A stretch of DNA of 64,000 nt from Arthrobacter sp. B3I9 (GCF_030816935.1 NZ_JAUSYO010000001.1:3968001-4032000), one strand, 5' to 3'. Counted from the first letter of the stretch, positions 16,816 through 27,566 are shown. Notes: generated from the sequence alone by a model not told the origin. Program-made: numbers and translations.

Positions 16816-17294
16816 CGCCGTCCCTGCGGGCCAGTCCCCCGCGGACCGGCATCCTCCGGACCAGGACCCTGCGGACCGGCATCCTCCGGGCCAGGACCCT
16901 GCGCCAGCCGGGACCAGCCCAGCTGCTCCTGCTGGCGCCGGCTCAGGGTGGCTACGACCAGGTCGTAGGAGTCCTCAACCATGTCCCTGATCATCGAGTC
17001 CGGCAACGTGCCGTCCAACCGGACGCCGTTCCAGTGGGTCTTGTTCAGGTGCCAGGCTCCGGTGATCTCCGGGTGTGCGGAGCGCAGCTGCTCGGCCAGC
17101 GCCGGCTCACACTTCAGGCTCACGGAAAAGTCGTCCTCGTCCATGGCGGACAGTGCGAACATCTTGGCTTCGTGGCGGCCGCCGTCCGCAACCGCCGCGC
17201 GTACCTTGAAGACGGACGTCTCAGGCCCGAACGGAAAATCCTCGAAGGCGCCGGGAAAGTCCAGGCAGAATTTCCGGAGCGCAGCTGGATCCAT
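16812..17294 (-). CDS. MmcQ/YjbR family protein with repeat tail
   Basis: A 160-residue protein. Residues 1-125 match the MmcQ/YjbR fold, a CyaY-like DNA-binding domain of unclear role: FCLDFPGAFEDFPFGPETSVFKV, MFALSA, SLKCEP and the HLNKTHWNGVRLDG block. The C-terminal 30 residues are low-complexity repeats of GPGPEDAGP encoded by a 30-base tandem duplication (16841-16900). This tail is not part of the family and is probably a lineage-specific addition. It overlaps the DUF1990 gene. Confidence 0.88.
   Translation of the reverse strand: MDPAALRKFCLDFPGAFEDFPFGPETSVFKVRAAVADGGRHEAKMFALSAMDEDDFSVSLKCEPALAEQLRSAHPEITGAWHLNKTHWNGVRLDGTLPDSMIRDMVEDSYDLVVATLSRRQQEQLGWSRLAQGPGPEDAGPQGPGPEDAGPRGTGPQGRR
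16841..16900. repeat. 30-bp tandem repeat coding the MmcQ tail
   Basis: Two adjacent copies of a 30-base unit (16841-16870 and 16871-16900) differ at one base. Because 30 is a multiple of three, it adds ten residues without changing frame. Confidence 0.9.
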
Positions 17295-17342
17295 GCCTAG
17301 AGCCTACTTCGCTTGCCGTTCATTCGGCGGCGGTCCCGCGGC

Positions 17343-17768
17343 TTAAAGCCCGAAACGCCGGGCGTCCTGGGCCGGGCAGGCGTTCATGATGACATCGAGA
17401 CCGGCCGCCTTTGCTCGTGCGGCGGCCTCTTCGTCGATGACTCCCAGCTGCATCCACACGGCTTTGGCCCCGACGGCGATCGCCTGGTCCACGACTGCCC
17501 CTACTTTTTGGGAGTTCACAAAACAGTCGACGACGTCGATGGGGCGCTTTTCCGCGGGGATGTCGGCAAGCCGTTCGTAGCCTGGCTCGTTGTGGACGGG
17601 GTCGCCGGGAAGATTGACCGGGATGATCTCCATGCCGAGCCGGTCCCGGATGAACAGCGAGGTGTCGTAGGCCGCCCGCCACTGATTGGTGGTCAGGCCG
17701 ACGATGGCCCATCGTCCCTTGGTGCGCAGGAGCCGTTCGAGGACGGCAGGATCGTTGACGTGAGGCAT
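17343..17768 (-). CDS. CoA_binding_2 domain protein
   Basis: A 141-residue Rossmann-fold protein of the YccU-like CoA-binding family. WAIVGLTTNQWRAAYDTSLF is the nucleotide-binding start, followed by IPVNLPG, VDCFVNSQKV and AVWMQLGVIDEEAAARA, and the MNACPAQD end. ATG 17768 is preferred; GTG 17774 two codons earlier is possible. A second member of the same family ends the sulfur operon at 25679, and the two share the order of motifs but not close sequence. Confidence 0.88.
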   Translation of the reverse strand: MPHVNDPAVLERLLRTKGRWAIVGLTTNQWRAAYDTSLFIRDRLGMEIIPVNLPGDPVHNEPGYERLADIPAEKRPIDVVDCFVNSQKVGAVVDQAIAVGAKAVWMQLGVIDEEAAARAKAAGLDVIMNACPAQDARRFGL

Positions 17769-17940
17769 GAGCACAGCCTAGCCCCCGCGGCAGCACTGGC
17801 ACCTGCTGCGGCGGCGCGCACAAGGGATGTCCCCGAAGATGTGAATGACCGGCCAGTGCCGGGACGCCACGTGACCGAATATTACGCGGCGCCACAAAGA
17901 AATTAGGCAAATCTGGTCGGCTCCGTTTTAGTAGGAAGTG

Positions 17941-18109
17941 ACCATCCCGAGCGGCCGAGAGACCTGGATCGATGAAGCCGCAGCAACCCTGGTCGCCGGA
18001 AGTCCTCCCTGGGCTTCGGCGATAGCAAGGATTTGAGCCACGGGAACCATCGGACTGACCACCCGATACAACGGCTCATTCCGTAGGGTGCTACTGCCAG
18101 GACCGATGG
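17941..18109 (+). promoter_or_regulatory. SAM riboswitch (SAM-I/SAM-IV type) before the sulfur operon
   Basis: The conserved core is visible: CCATC...GAGCGGCCGAGAGACCTGG, then GCCGCAGCAACCCT, then GGGTGCTACTGCCAGGA, closed by GATGG that pairs with the opening CCATC. The order matches the S-box superfamily, which binds S-adenosylmethionine. About 80 extra bases lie between GCAACC and GTGCTAC compared with the second copy at 32143, implying an enlarged helix. The closing helix runs into GGAG (18108-18111), the ribosome-binding site of the first gene, so ligand binding should block translation. Confidence 0.85.
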
Positions 18110-18118
18110 AGTATTCCT

Positions 18119-18967
18119 ATGTCTGCTGTCCTGTCCTCTTCCGCGACCGAAACACCCGCCGCGGGCACTTCCAGCGGAACGCCCGCGCTGCCGGTTTCCT
18201 TCCGCGGGCTGCGCCGCACCTTCGGTAAGGGCTCCGGCGCCCGCACCGTCCTCCGGGACCTTGACTTCGACGTCCATGCCGGCGAGGTCCTGGCGATCCT
18301 CGGCACGTCAGGCTGCGGCAAGTCCACCCTGCTCCGGGCTACGGCCGGGCTCGACTCCCCCACCTCGGGAAGCGTCGACATCGACGGCACCCCGGTCCAA
18401 GGCATCGACGCCCGCTGCGCCTTCGCCTTCCAGGAACCCCGCCTGCTTCCGTGGCACACCCTGCAGGCCAACATCGCGATTGGCCTGCCCACCGGGGTCA
18501 GCGCCCGGGACGGCAAGGCCAGAGTGTCCCGCCTGCTCGAACTTGTCGGCCTCCAGGACTTCGCCAAGCACCGCCCGCGCGAGATCTCCGGCGGCATGGC
18601 CCAGCGCGCCTCCCTGGCCCGCGCCCTCGCCCGCAACCCGGGCGTCCTGCTGCTCGATGAGCCGTTCGGCGCACTCGATGCCCTCACCCGGATCAAGATG
18701 CAGGACCTGTTGCTGGACATCCACCGCGCGGCGCCCACCACGGTGCTGCTGGTAACCCACGACGTCGACGAGGCCCTCCAGCTTGCCGACCGCATCATCA
18801 TCCTCGGCAAGGAACCGGCCGGGGACGGCTCTTCCGCCGCCGCGCCGGGGGCCACGATCGTCCGCACGGTCACGGTGCCGGGCAAACGGCCCCGGGACCG
18901 CGGCTCCGTGGAACTGGCCCGAATGCGGGCCTCGCTGCTCGAAAGCCTCGGCGTCGACGGCCACTAG
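18119..18967 (+). CDS. ABC transporter ATP-binding protein, sulfonate type
   Basis: A 282-residue ATPase of the SsuB/TauB class that powers uptake of organosulfur compounds. Walker A is GTSGCGKST (62-70), the Q-loop is FQEPRLLPW (Gln105), the signature is SGGMAQ (157-162) and Walker B is VLLLDE (176-181). An N-terminal Ser/Thr/Ala extension of about 25 residues is not conserved. ATG 18119 lies seven bases after GGAG in the riboswitch closing stem. It is first in an operon with a binding protein and permease. Control by SAM agrees with a role in sulfur supply. Confidence 0.92.
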   Translation: MSAVLSSSATETPAAGTSSGTPALPVSFRGLRRTFGKGSGARTVLRDLDFDVHAGEVLAILGTSGCGKSTLLRATAGLDSPTSGSVDIDGTPVQGIDARCAFAFQEPRLLPWHTLQANIAIGLPTGVSARDGKARVSRLLELVGLQDFAKHRPREISGGMAQRASLARALARNPGVLLLDEPFGALDALTRIKMQDLLLDIHRAAPTTVLLVTHDVDEALQLADRIIILGKEPAGDGSSAAAPGATIVRTVTVPGKRPRDRGSVELARMRASLLESLGVDGH

Positions 18968-19108
18968 CCCTACTGGTGCCCGTGCCCGGCCGGCCGGACG
19001 CCTCACCCGCCCGGCTGCCCCGGGACACCGCAAACCTCCCCCGCAAACCCCGCCCCGATCTTCTCCTCCTCCGCTCGCCTCATCCGATCTCTGTCCCGAA
19101 GGATCTCC

Positions 19109-20167
19109 ATGTCATTCGCCCGCAAAGCCACCCGCAACTCAGTACCGCGCCGTTCAGTGCTTGGTGCGGCCGCCGTTTCGGCCGCCCTCCTGCTGAGCGG
19201 CTGCGTCGCCGGTGAGGGTTCCGGCGGGGCGCCGGCAGCGAGCGGCGCCGTCGAAGGCGGCACCCTCAACATCGACTTCGCCACCTACAACCCGCTGAGC
19301 CTGGTCATCAAGAAGAAGGGCTGGCTGGAAGCCTCGCTCAAGGACCAGGGCGTGACCGTCAACTGGGTGCAGTCCGCAGGATCCAACAAGGCCAACGAGG
19401 CACTGCGCTCCGGCGCCGTCGACGTCGGCTCCACCGCGGGATCCGCCGCGCTGCTGGCCCGGGCCAACGGCTCACCGATCAAGACCATCGACATCTACTC
19501 CCAGCCGGAGTGGGCAGCGCTGGTGGCCGGCCCCGCGTCCACCATCACCAAGGTCGCGGATCTCAAGGGCAAGTCCGTGGCTGCGACGAAGGGCACGGAC
19601 CCGTACTTCTTCCTGGTGCAGTCCCTTGCCGAGGCCGGGCTCTCCGCCAAGGACGTCACGGTGCAAAACCTCCAGCACGCGGACGGGCGGACCGCGCTGG
19701 AAAACGGGTCGGTGGATGCGTGGTCCGGCCTGGACCCGATCATGGCAGGGGCCGAGCAGAAGGGCGCCAAACTCTTCTACCGGAACCTGTCGTTCAACAC
19801 CTATGGCTTCCTCAACGCGACCGAAACGTTCCTGAAGAACAAGCCCAAGCAGGCGCAGGCTGTGGTCAACGCCTATGAGAAAGCCCGGGCCTGGGCCGCT
19901 GCCAACCCGGACGAAACCGCACAGATCCTCGCCGACGTCGCGGGCTTGGACCTCGCCGTTGCTAAGACTGTGGTGCTGGAACGCAGCAACCTCGACGTCG
20001 ACCCGGTGCCGGGCGAAGCGCAGCGGAAGGTCCTGGCGAAGATCGGTCCCACCTTCGTGGAGACCGGAGATGTCGCCAGCCAGAAGCAGGTCGACGACGC
20101 CGTTGCCTCCATTCTTGATGACTCGCTGGTGAAGAAGGCGGACGCGTCCGCCATCAAGGATTCCTGA
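19109..20167 (+). CDS. ABC transporter substrate-binding lipoprotein, sulfonate type
   Basis: A 352-residue lipoprotein of the SsuA/NrtA-like family. The signal carries two arginines (PRRSVLG) and a lipobox LLSGC, so it may use the Tat route before lipid attachment. The mature part shows ligand-binding features of the family: LNIDFATYNPLSLVIKK, GAVDVGSTAGSAAL and SAWSG-like (VDAWSGLDP). ATG 19109 follows AAGGA. It is separated by 141 bases from the ATPase gene and overlaps the permease start by one base. The substrate is likely a sulfonate, sulfone or related compound. Confidence 0.9.
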   Translation: MSFARKATRNSVPRRSVLGAAAVSAALLLSGCVAGEGSGGAPAASGAVEGGTLNIDFATYNPLSLVIKKKGWLEASLKDQGVTVNWVQSAGSNKANEALRSGAVDVGSTAGSAALLARANGSPIKTIDIYSQPEWAALVAGPASTITKVADLKGKSVAATKGTDPYFFLVQSLAEAGLSAKDVTVQNLQHADGRTALENGSVDAWSGLDPIMAGAEQKGAKLFYRNLSFNTYGFLNATETFLKNKPKQAQAVVNAYEKARAWAAANPDETAQILADVAGLDLAVAKTVVLERSNLDVDPVPGEAQRKVLAKIGPTFVETGDVASQKQVDDAVASILDDSLVKKADASAIKDS

Positions 20168-21068
20168 TGTCCCGCCTCGGAAATCCCTTCCTCACCGGCA
20201 ACAGTGTTGCGGGCGGACGCGCTGCAGCCGTCCCCGCAACTCCAGCAGACGCTGCCCAGCCGGGCTCGCCCGAAACAGGTGCGAGCGGCTCCCCGGCGAA
20301 CGGATGGTCCCCCGCCGGGATCCTGGCCAACGGCTGGGCGCGTCTGCTCCTTGGACTGATTCTGCCGGCGGCGGTGCTGGCGGCCTGGCAGCTGTCCACC
20401 GCTGCCGGGATCTTCAGCGTCGTACAGCTCCCGCCGCCCGCCATGGTGCTGGAGGCCGGGCTCGATCTGCTCCAGCGCGGGCAGCTGGGCCAGCACATTG
20501 CCATCTCCACCCAGCGCGTGCTGGTCGGCTTCGCCGCCGGGGCTGCCCTCGGGCTCGTGCTCGGCTCGCTCGTGGGACTGTCCCGGTTGGCCGACGTCCT
20601 GCTGGCCCCGACCATCGGGGCGCTGCGGGCTGTACCGTCCCTGGCATGGGTGCCGCTCCTCATCCTCTGGATGCGCATTGGCGAGGACTCCAAAATCACC
20701 CTGATCCTGATCGGCGCTTTCTTCCCGGTCTTCACCACGGTCTCCCTGGCCCTGCGCCACGTTGACCGGAACCTCGTCGAAGCGGCGCGGGCCTTCGGGC
20801 TCAAGGGCGTCAGGCTCCTGACCACCGTCCAGCTCCCCGCGGTCGTCCCCGCGGTCTTCTCCGGACTCCGGCTGGCCCTGGCGCAGGCATGGTTGTTCCT
20901 GGTGGCTGCCGAACTCATCGCATCCTCGATGGGGCTTGGCTTCCTGCTGACGGATTCCCAGAACAACGGCCGCACCGACCGGCTGCTGCTGGCAATCGTG
21001 TTGCTCGCGGTGATTGGAAAAATAACGGATGGCCTGCTGGGCCTGGCAGAGAAATGGGCGGTGAAACG

Positions 21069-21078
<10 letters not shown>
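20167..21078 (+). CDS. ABC transporter permease, sulfonate type
   Basis: A 303-residue inner-membrane permease of the SsuC/TauC class. After an Ala/Pro-rich N-terminus of about 50 residues come hydrophobic segments and the EAA loop EAARAFGLKGVRLLTTVQLPAVVP, which contacts the ATPase. The end (LLLAIVLLAVIGKITDGLLGLAEKW) is the usual last membrane helix. Its ATG shares a base with the preceding stop (TGATG at 20165-20169), and its last ten bases overlap the acyl-CoA synthetase gene, so the three genes are translated together. Confidence 0.92.
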
Positions 21079-23120
<2,042 letters not shown>

Positions 23121-23128
23121 GGAACACC

Positions 23129-24322
23129 ATGACCGAGATCAGCAACGTCGCACGCCTCTCCGAACCACTCAAATTCGCCTACTGGGTTCCGAACGTCTCC
23201 GGCGGCCTGGTGGTGTCCACGATTGAACAACGCACCAGCTGGGACTTCGACTACAACAAGAAGCTCGCCCGCATCGCAGAAAACTCGGGCTTCGAATACG
23301 CGTTGTCCCAGACGCGCTACGCCGCCTCCTACGGCGCGGACAAGCAGCACGAGGCGACCTCGTTCAGCCTGGCCCTGCTCGCGGCAACCGAGCGGCTGAA
23401 GGTCATCGCGGCCGTCCACCCGGGCATGTGGCACCCCGGTGTCCTGGCGAAGTACATCATCACCGCCGACCACATCTCCAACGGCCGCGCGGCCGTGAAC
23501 ATCGTCTCGGGCTGGCTGAAAAGCGAGTTCACCAACTTCGGCCTCGAATGGCTGGAACATGACGAACGCTACGTCCGCACCGAGGAATTCATCCGCGTGC
23601 TCCGCGGACTGCTGACCGAAAAGAACTTCAGCCAGTCCGGCAAGTACTACAACATCACCGACTTCACCCTGCAGCCGGCCCCCGTGGATGTGCCGGGACG
23701 TGCGCACCCGGAGATTTTCTTCGGCGGCAACTCCACGGCAGCCCAGGCCACGGCCGGCCGCGTGGCGGACTGGTACTTCTCCAACGGCAAGGACCTCGAG
23801 GGCTTCAAGGAGAACATCGCCGGCGTCTTGGCTTCCGCAGGAGAAAGCAAGCGCGGCACGGAGGGTGCCCTGGCGGCCCCGAAGTTTGGCCTCAACGGCT
23901 TCGTGATTGCCCGCGATTCCGAAAAAGAAGCGCGCGAAACCCTGCGCGAGATTGTGGCGAAGGCGCACAAGCCTGCCGTCGAGGGCTTCCGCGACGCCGT
24001 GCAGGAAGCCGGCGCCTCCACCAAGGACGGCAAGGGCATGTGGGCCGATTCCTCCTTCGAGGACCTGATCCAGTACAACGACGGCTTCAAGACCCAGCTG
24101 ATCGGCACCCCGGAGCAGATCGCCGAACGGATTGTGGAGTACAAGAAGATCGGCGTGAACCTGCTCCTGACCTGCTACCTGCATTTCCAGGAGGAGGTGG
24201 CCGCGTTCGGCAAGGACATCCTGCCGATTGTCCGGGAGCTTGAGGCGGACCTGGCCCGCAAGCACGGCACCGAGCTTGACCTCTCGCAGACGCCCGCCAC
24301 GAAAATTGAGGTAAACGCATAA
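23129..24322 (+). CDS. sfnG: FMNH2-dependent dimethylsulfone monooxygenase-like (SfnG)
   Basis: A 397-residue LLM-class flavin monooxygenase. The N-terminus KFAYWVPNVSGGLVVSTIEQ is the recalled signature of SfnG, which converts dimethylsulfone to methanesulfinate. NIVSGWLKSEF, EHDERYVRTEEFIR and HPEIFFGGNS are further matches. It needs reduced FMN from a separate reductase, and none is encoded nearby. RBS AAGGA is close upstream; the stop overlaps metY by one base. A SAM riboswitch and sulfonate-type transporter in the same operon support a role in sulfur scavenging. The true sulfone or sulfonate is not proven. Confidence 0.88.
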   Translation: MTEISNVARLSEPLKFAYWVPNVSGGLVVSTIEQRTSWDFDYNKKLARIAENSGFEYALSQTRYAASYGADKQHEATSFSLALLAATERLKVIAAVHPGMWHPGVLAKYIITADHISNGRAAVNIVSGWLKSEFTNFGLEWLEHDERYVRTEEFIRVLRGLLTEKNFSQSGKYYNITDFTLQPAPVDVPGRAHPEIFFGGNSTAAQATAGRVADWYFSNGKDLEGFKENIAGVLASAGESKRGTEGALAAPKFGLNGFVIARDSEKEARETLREIVAKAHKPAVEGFRDAVQEAGASTKDGKGMWADSSFEDLIQYNDGFKTQLIGTPEQIAERIVEYKKIGVNLLLTCYLHFQEEVAAFGKDILPIVRELEADLARKHGTELDLSQTPATKIEVNA

Positions 24323-25682
24323 TGGCTGACCGCACCTTTGGATTCCGCACCCGCGCCCTGCACGCCGGCGGCACCCCCGACGCCGAACACGGTGCCCGCG
24401 CGGTGCCGATCTACCAGACCACGTCCTTCGTGTTCAAGGACACCCAGGACGCCGCGAACCTGTTCGCGCTGCAGAAGTACGGCAACATCTACTCCCGGAT
24501 CGGCAACCCCACGGTCGCCGCGTTCGAGGAGCGCATCGCCTCGCTTGAGGGCGGCATCGGTGCCGTGGCCACGTCCTCGGGCATGGCCGCGGAGTTCATC
24601 ACCTTCGCCGCGCTGACCCAGGCCGGAGACCACATCGTGGCGGCGTCCCAGCTTTACGGCGGCACCGTGACCCAGCTGGACGTCACGCTGCGGCGCTTCG
24701 GGGTCGACACCACCTTTGTCCCGGGGACGGACCCGGCGGACTACGCCGCCGCCGTGCGGGAGAACACGAAGGCGATTTTCGTCGAGGTGGTGGCCAACCC
24801 CTCCTCGGAAGTCCAGGACCTTGCCGGCCTCGCGAAGGTTGCGAACGACGCCGGCATCCCCCTCGTCGTCGACGCCACCTTGAGCACGCCCTACCTCGTG
24901 CGGCCGCTCGAACACGGTGCGGACATCGTGATCCACTCCGCCACGAAGTTCCTCGGCGGCCACGGCACCACCCTCGGCGGCGTGATTGTCGAAAGCGGCC
25001 GCTTCAACTGGGGCAACGGCAAGTTTCCCACCATGACCGAACCCGTCCCCTCCTACGGCAACGTCTCCTGGTGGGGCAACTTCGGCGAATACGGCTTCCT
25101 GACCAAGCTCCGCTGCGAGCAGCTGCGCGACATCGGACCCGCGCTGTCCCCGCAGTCGGCCTTCCAGCTGCTGCAGGGCGTCGAAACGCTCCCGCAGCGC
25201 CTGGACGAGCACCTGAAAAACGCCCAGGCCGTTGCGGAATGGCTCGAGGCCGACGACCGGGTGGCCTACGTGAACTTCTCCGGGCTGCCCTCGCATCCGC
25301 ACTTCGAGCGGGCCAGGAAGTACCTGCCGCTGGGACCGGGCTCGGTGTTCTCCTTCGGTGTGAAGGGCGGCCGCGCCGCGGGCCAGAAGTTCATCGAGGC
25401 TTTGCAGCTGGCCTCGCACCTGGCCAACGTGGGCGACTCCCGGACCCTGGTGATCCACCCCGGTTCCACCACACCCACCAGCAGCTGAGCCCGGAACAGC
25501 TCGAATCCGCCGGCGTTCCGGAGGACCTGGTCCGGATCTCGGTGGGGCTCGAAGACATCGAAGACATCCTCTGGGACCTGGACCAGGCCCTGGACGCCGC
25601 ATCTGCCGTAGAAGCGGACACCGAGTCCTCCACGGCGCTTGAGCCCACCGCGGAGACCTGCACGATTGGAGCACTGTCATGA
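24322..25682 (+). pseudogene. metY: O-acetylhomoserine sulfhydrylase-like gene with a frameshift near its end
   Basis: Reads as a Cys/Met-metabolism PLP enzyme for 382 residues: YSRIGNPTVAAFEERIASLEG, SSGMAAE, and the PLP lysine in [13 protein letters not shown]. Near 25468-25475 the sequence CCACCACACCCACC has two bases more than expected for HPGSTTHQQL, so the frame ends at TGA 25486-25488. The missing end (HQQLSPEQLESAG, VRISVGLEDIEDI) continues intact in the next frame to 25682, overlapping the next gene. The lost part holds the arginine that binds the substrate carboxylate. Either a recent mutation, a sequencing error, or (less likely) recoding. Confidence 0.85.
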
Positions 25683-26173
25683 GCACCGAAGACCGCACCT
25701 GGACGGGCCCTTCCGCTCCGGAACGGCTGAACCTGCTGCGGCAGGCAAAGTCGATCGCGATTGTGGGGGCCTCGGACAAGCCCTCGCGTGCCAGCTACTT
25801 CGTGGCGACCTACCTGCAGTCCTCCACCCGGTACAAGGTGTACTTCGTGAACCCCGTGGTGAAGGAGATCCTGGGTGAACCGACGTACGCCTCGCTGGCC
25901 GACCTGCCGGAGAGCCCGGACATCGTGGACGTCTTCCGCAAGCACGACGACCTGCCCGGGGTCCTCGACGAGGCCATTGCGGCGGGCGCCAAGACCCTCT
26001 GGCTGCAGCTCGGTTCGTGGCATGAGGAGGTGGCCAAGGAAGCGGAAGCGGCCGGCCTCGACGTCGTGATGGACCGCTGCGTGAAGATTGAGCATGCCCG
26101 CTTCCACGGCGGCCTGCACCTGGCCGGCTTCGACACCGGCGTCATCTCCTCGAAGCGCCAGGTCCTGGCCTAG
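25679..26173 (+). CDS. CoA_binding_2 domain protein
   Basis: A 164-residue Rossmann protein: SIAIVGASDKPSRASYFVA is the nucleotide-binding strand-loop, followed by YFVNPVV, DVFRKHDDLP and TLWLQLGSWHEEVAKEA. ATG 25679 overlaps the restored metY stop (ATGA), which itself supports the idea that the intact metY frame ran to 25682. The family often follows metY-type genes in actinobacteria as I recall it, so it may be linked to sulfhydrylase function, but no reaction is known. An 18-base tandem repeat starts at its stop codon. Confidence 0.88.
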   Translation: MSTEDRTWTGPSAPERLNLLRQAKSIAIVGASDKPSRASYFVATYLQSSTRYKVYFVNPVVKEILGEPTYASLADLPESPDIVDVFRKHDDLPGVLDEAIAAGAKTLWLQLGSWHEEVAKEAEAAGLDVVMDRCVKIEHARFHGGLHLAGFDTGVISSKRQVLA

Positions 26174-26217
26174 CTGTATCACCTGGCCCAGCTGTACTAC
26201 CTGACCCAGCTGTACTA
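26171..26217. repeat. 18-bp tandem repeat beginning at a stop codon
   Basis: Units at 26171-26188, 26189-26206 and a partial 26207-26217 share the pattern AGCTGTA(T/C)(T/C)ACCTG(G/A)CC with a few differences. The first unit begins with the TAG stop of the CoA-binding gene, as with the repeat after lysC. Confidence 0.8.
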
Positions 26218-26226
26218 AACAGTCCC

Positions 26227-26256
26227 GTCCCCCTGCCGGCGTGCCGGCAGGGGGAC
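26227..26256. terminator. Hairpin terminator of the sulfur operon
   Basis: GTCCCCCTGCCGGC (26227-26240) pairs exactly with GCCGGCAGGGGGAC (26243-26256). No long T-run follows. It sits between the convergent CoA-binding and glycosyltransferase genes. Confidence 0.8.
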
Positions 26257-26269
26257 AACCATCGGGACA

Positions 26270-27154
26270 TCAGGGCTTCGCGGTGCCGGCGTCCTCCCGC
26301 AGAACCACCTTGTACGCCTCCACCCTCCGGTCCGTGACCGTCGTCGGCGACTCCAGGTGCACGGCCCCTGAGGGCAGGATGCCGGCCCCGCCGAACTTCT
26401 CCATCACCCGCCACTGCGCAACGACATCCTCGCCGGCGTGCTCCGGGGGCAGGAGGTCCCAGAAGCGGAAGCCGCCGGTGTCCTCCAGCGCCTGGCGGTT
26501 GTACAGGGCGCAGCCGCCCAGCCAGGCCACCCGGTAAGGAACCCACTCCCCCGGCTGCAGCTCGAGGTCCGCACTGAGGTGGCTGAGGTTGGCGGCGTTG
26601 TGCAGCGGCCACCGTTCGAAGCCCGGGCTCTCCGGCCGGACCCTTTCCGGTGTGACGGCTCCGTCCCACCGTTCGAAGGTCACTACCTCCTGGGGTCGCC
26701 GGTCAGTGAGGTAAGACAGTCCCTGCGGCGCCATGCCCACAAAGCCGCAGCCTAACTCCAGCAGTGCCTTGTCCATCCGTTGCAGCGCGCCCGGTTCCAG
26801 CCAGATGTCGTCGTCCAGAAACAGGCAGTGCCGCGTTCGGGCCTGCTCCAGCAGAAAATGCCGGTGTTCGGCCAGGCCCAGCCGGGGTACATGGCGCAAC
26901 ACCACTACTTCGCGGCCCTGGGCCTGCAGGACACGGATCATCGCGGCAGGGGCAGGGTGCTGCCACGCCGGCTGTTCGCGGGACTGGTCGCTGATCACCA
27001 CCCGGAAGGACGGGTCGCGCTGGGCCGCCAGGCCGGCCAGCGTGACAGCGAGCTCCGCGGGTCGGTCGCACGTCGGTATCAGGACATCCACGCTGGGAGG
27101 CTCGGCGGAGGCATCGGGTTCACGCGCCCACGATTCCGATGTCCTGTGGCTCAT
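26270..27154 (-). CDS. Glycosyltransferase family 2
   Basis: A 294-residue GT-A transferase that would move a sugar from a nucleotide donor. The start SVDVLIPTCDRP leads the nucleotide-binding fold and DDD (114-116 in LFLDDDIWL) binds the metal. WLGGCALYNRQALEDTGGF and the later PPEHAGEDV correspond to the acceptor-side region. No membrane segment is seen, so it acts on the cytoplasmic side. ATG 27154 with GGGAGAAGG upstream is chosen over 27178. A 43-residue acidic protein lies just upstream on the same strand. Acceptor unknown. Confidence 0.88.
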   Translation of the reverse strand: MSHRTSESWAREPDASAEPPSVDVLIPTCDRPAELAVTLAGLAAQRDPSFRVVISDQSREQPAWQHPAPAAMIRVLQAQGREVVVLRHVPRLGLAEHRHFLLEQARTRHCLFLDDDIWLEPGALQRMDKALLELGCGFVGMAPQGLSYLTDRRPQEVVTFERWDGAVTPERVRPESPGFERWPLHNAANLSHLSADLELQPGEWVPYRVAWLGGCALYNRQALEDTGGFRFWDLLPPEHAGEDVVAQWRVMEKFGGAGILPSGAVHLESPTTVTDRRVEAYKVVLREDAGTAKP

Positions 27155-27174
27155 GACCTTCTCCCGTCCCCGGA

Positions 27175-27306
27175 TCAATCCTCGGTGTCGGGGCCTTCGG
27201 CAGGATCCTGCGTGTGGACCCGGATCTCCGATGCATCGGCGTCCGGATCCCCTTCAGCGGGCACCTCGCTGTGGCGGCGCTCGCCTGCCTCTGGCGTTTC
27301 GCTCAT
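27175..27306 (-). CDS. Small acidic hypothetical protein
   Basis: A 43-residue protein composed mostly of Glu, Asp, Pro and Ala. ATG 27306 has AAAGGA eight bases upstream. It ends 20 bases before the glycosyltransferase start and may be cotranscribed. No family was recognised, and the short length and composition leave open that it is not a gene. Confidence 0.42.
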   Translation of the reverse strand: MSETPEAGERRHSEVPAEGDPDADASEIRVHTQDPAEGPDTED

Positions 27307-27478
27307 GTCGAATCCTTTCCTGTACCTCCCCCAACGGCCGGTCTGCGGCCGCTCCTTGGCACTGGCCGGGAATCCCTGGCAGTGCCGGAAGGCTTTTTTC
27401 TCATGGTGTCTTGGACGCGAACCGCGGTCAAGGCCTTGTTCAACGCCGACGGCGGACCGCCCAAACACCTGAGTAACA

Positions 27479-27494
27479 ATGCATTGGAATGCAT
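27479..27494. promoter_or_regulatory. Perfect palindrome upstream of the FAD oxidase gene
   Basis: ATGCATTGGAATGCAT is a perfect 7-2-7 inverted repeat, 72 bases before the start of the oxidase gene. The size and position fit an operator for a dimeric GntR- or IclR-type regulator; no such gene is adjacent. Confidence 0.45.
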
Positions 27495-27566
27495 CATTTG
27501 GAGGGCTAGCGTTGTCCCTTAGGGCGCACTGGCCCGTTTGACCGCTTTTTTGGCAAAGGAGCTGCA

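Noticed and set aside
25461..25500. Programmed -1 frameshifting in metY
   Set aside because: There is no slippery heptamer or clear stimulatory structure, and the family is not known for recoding; an indel explains it better.
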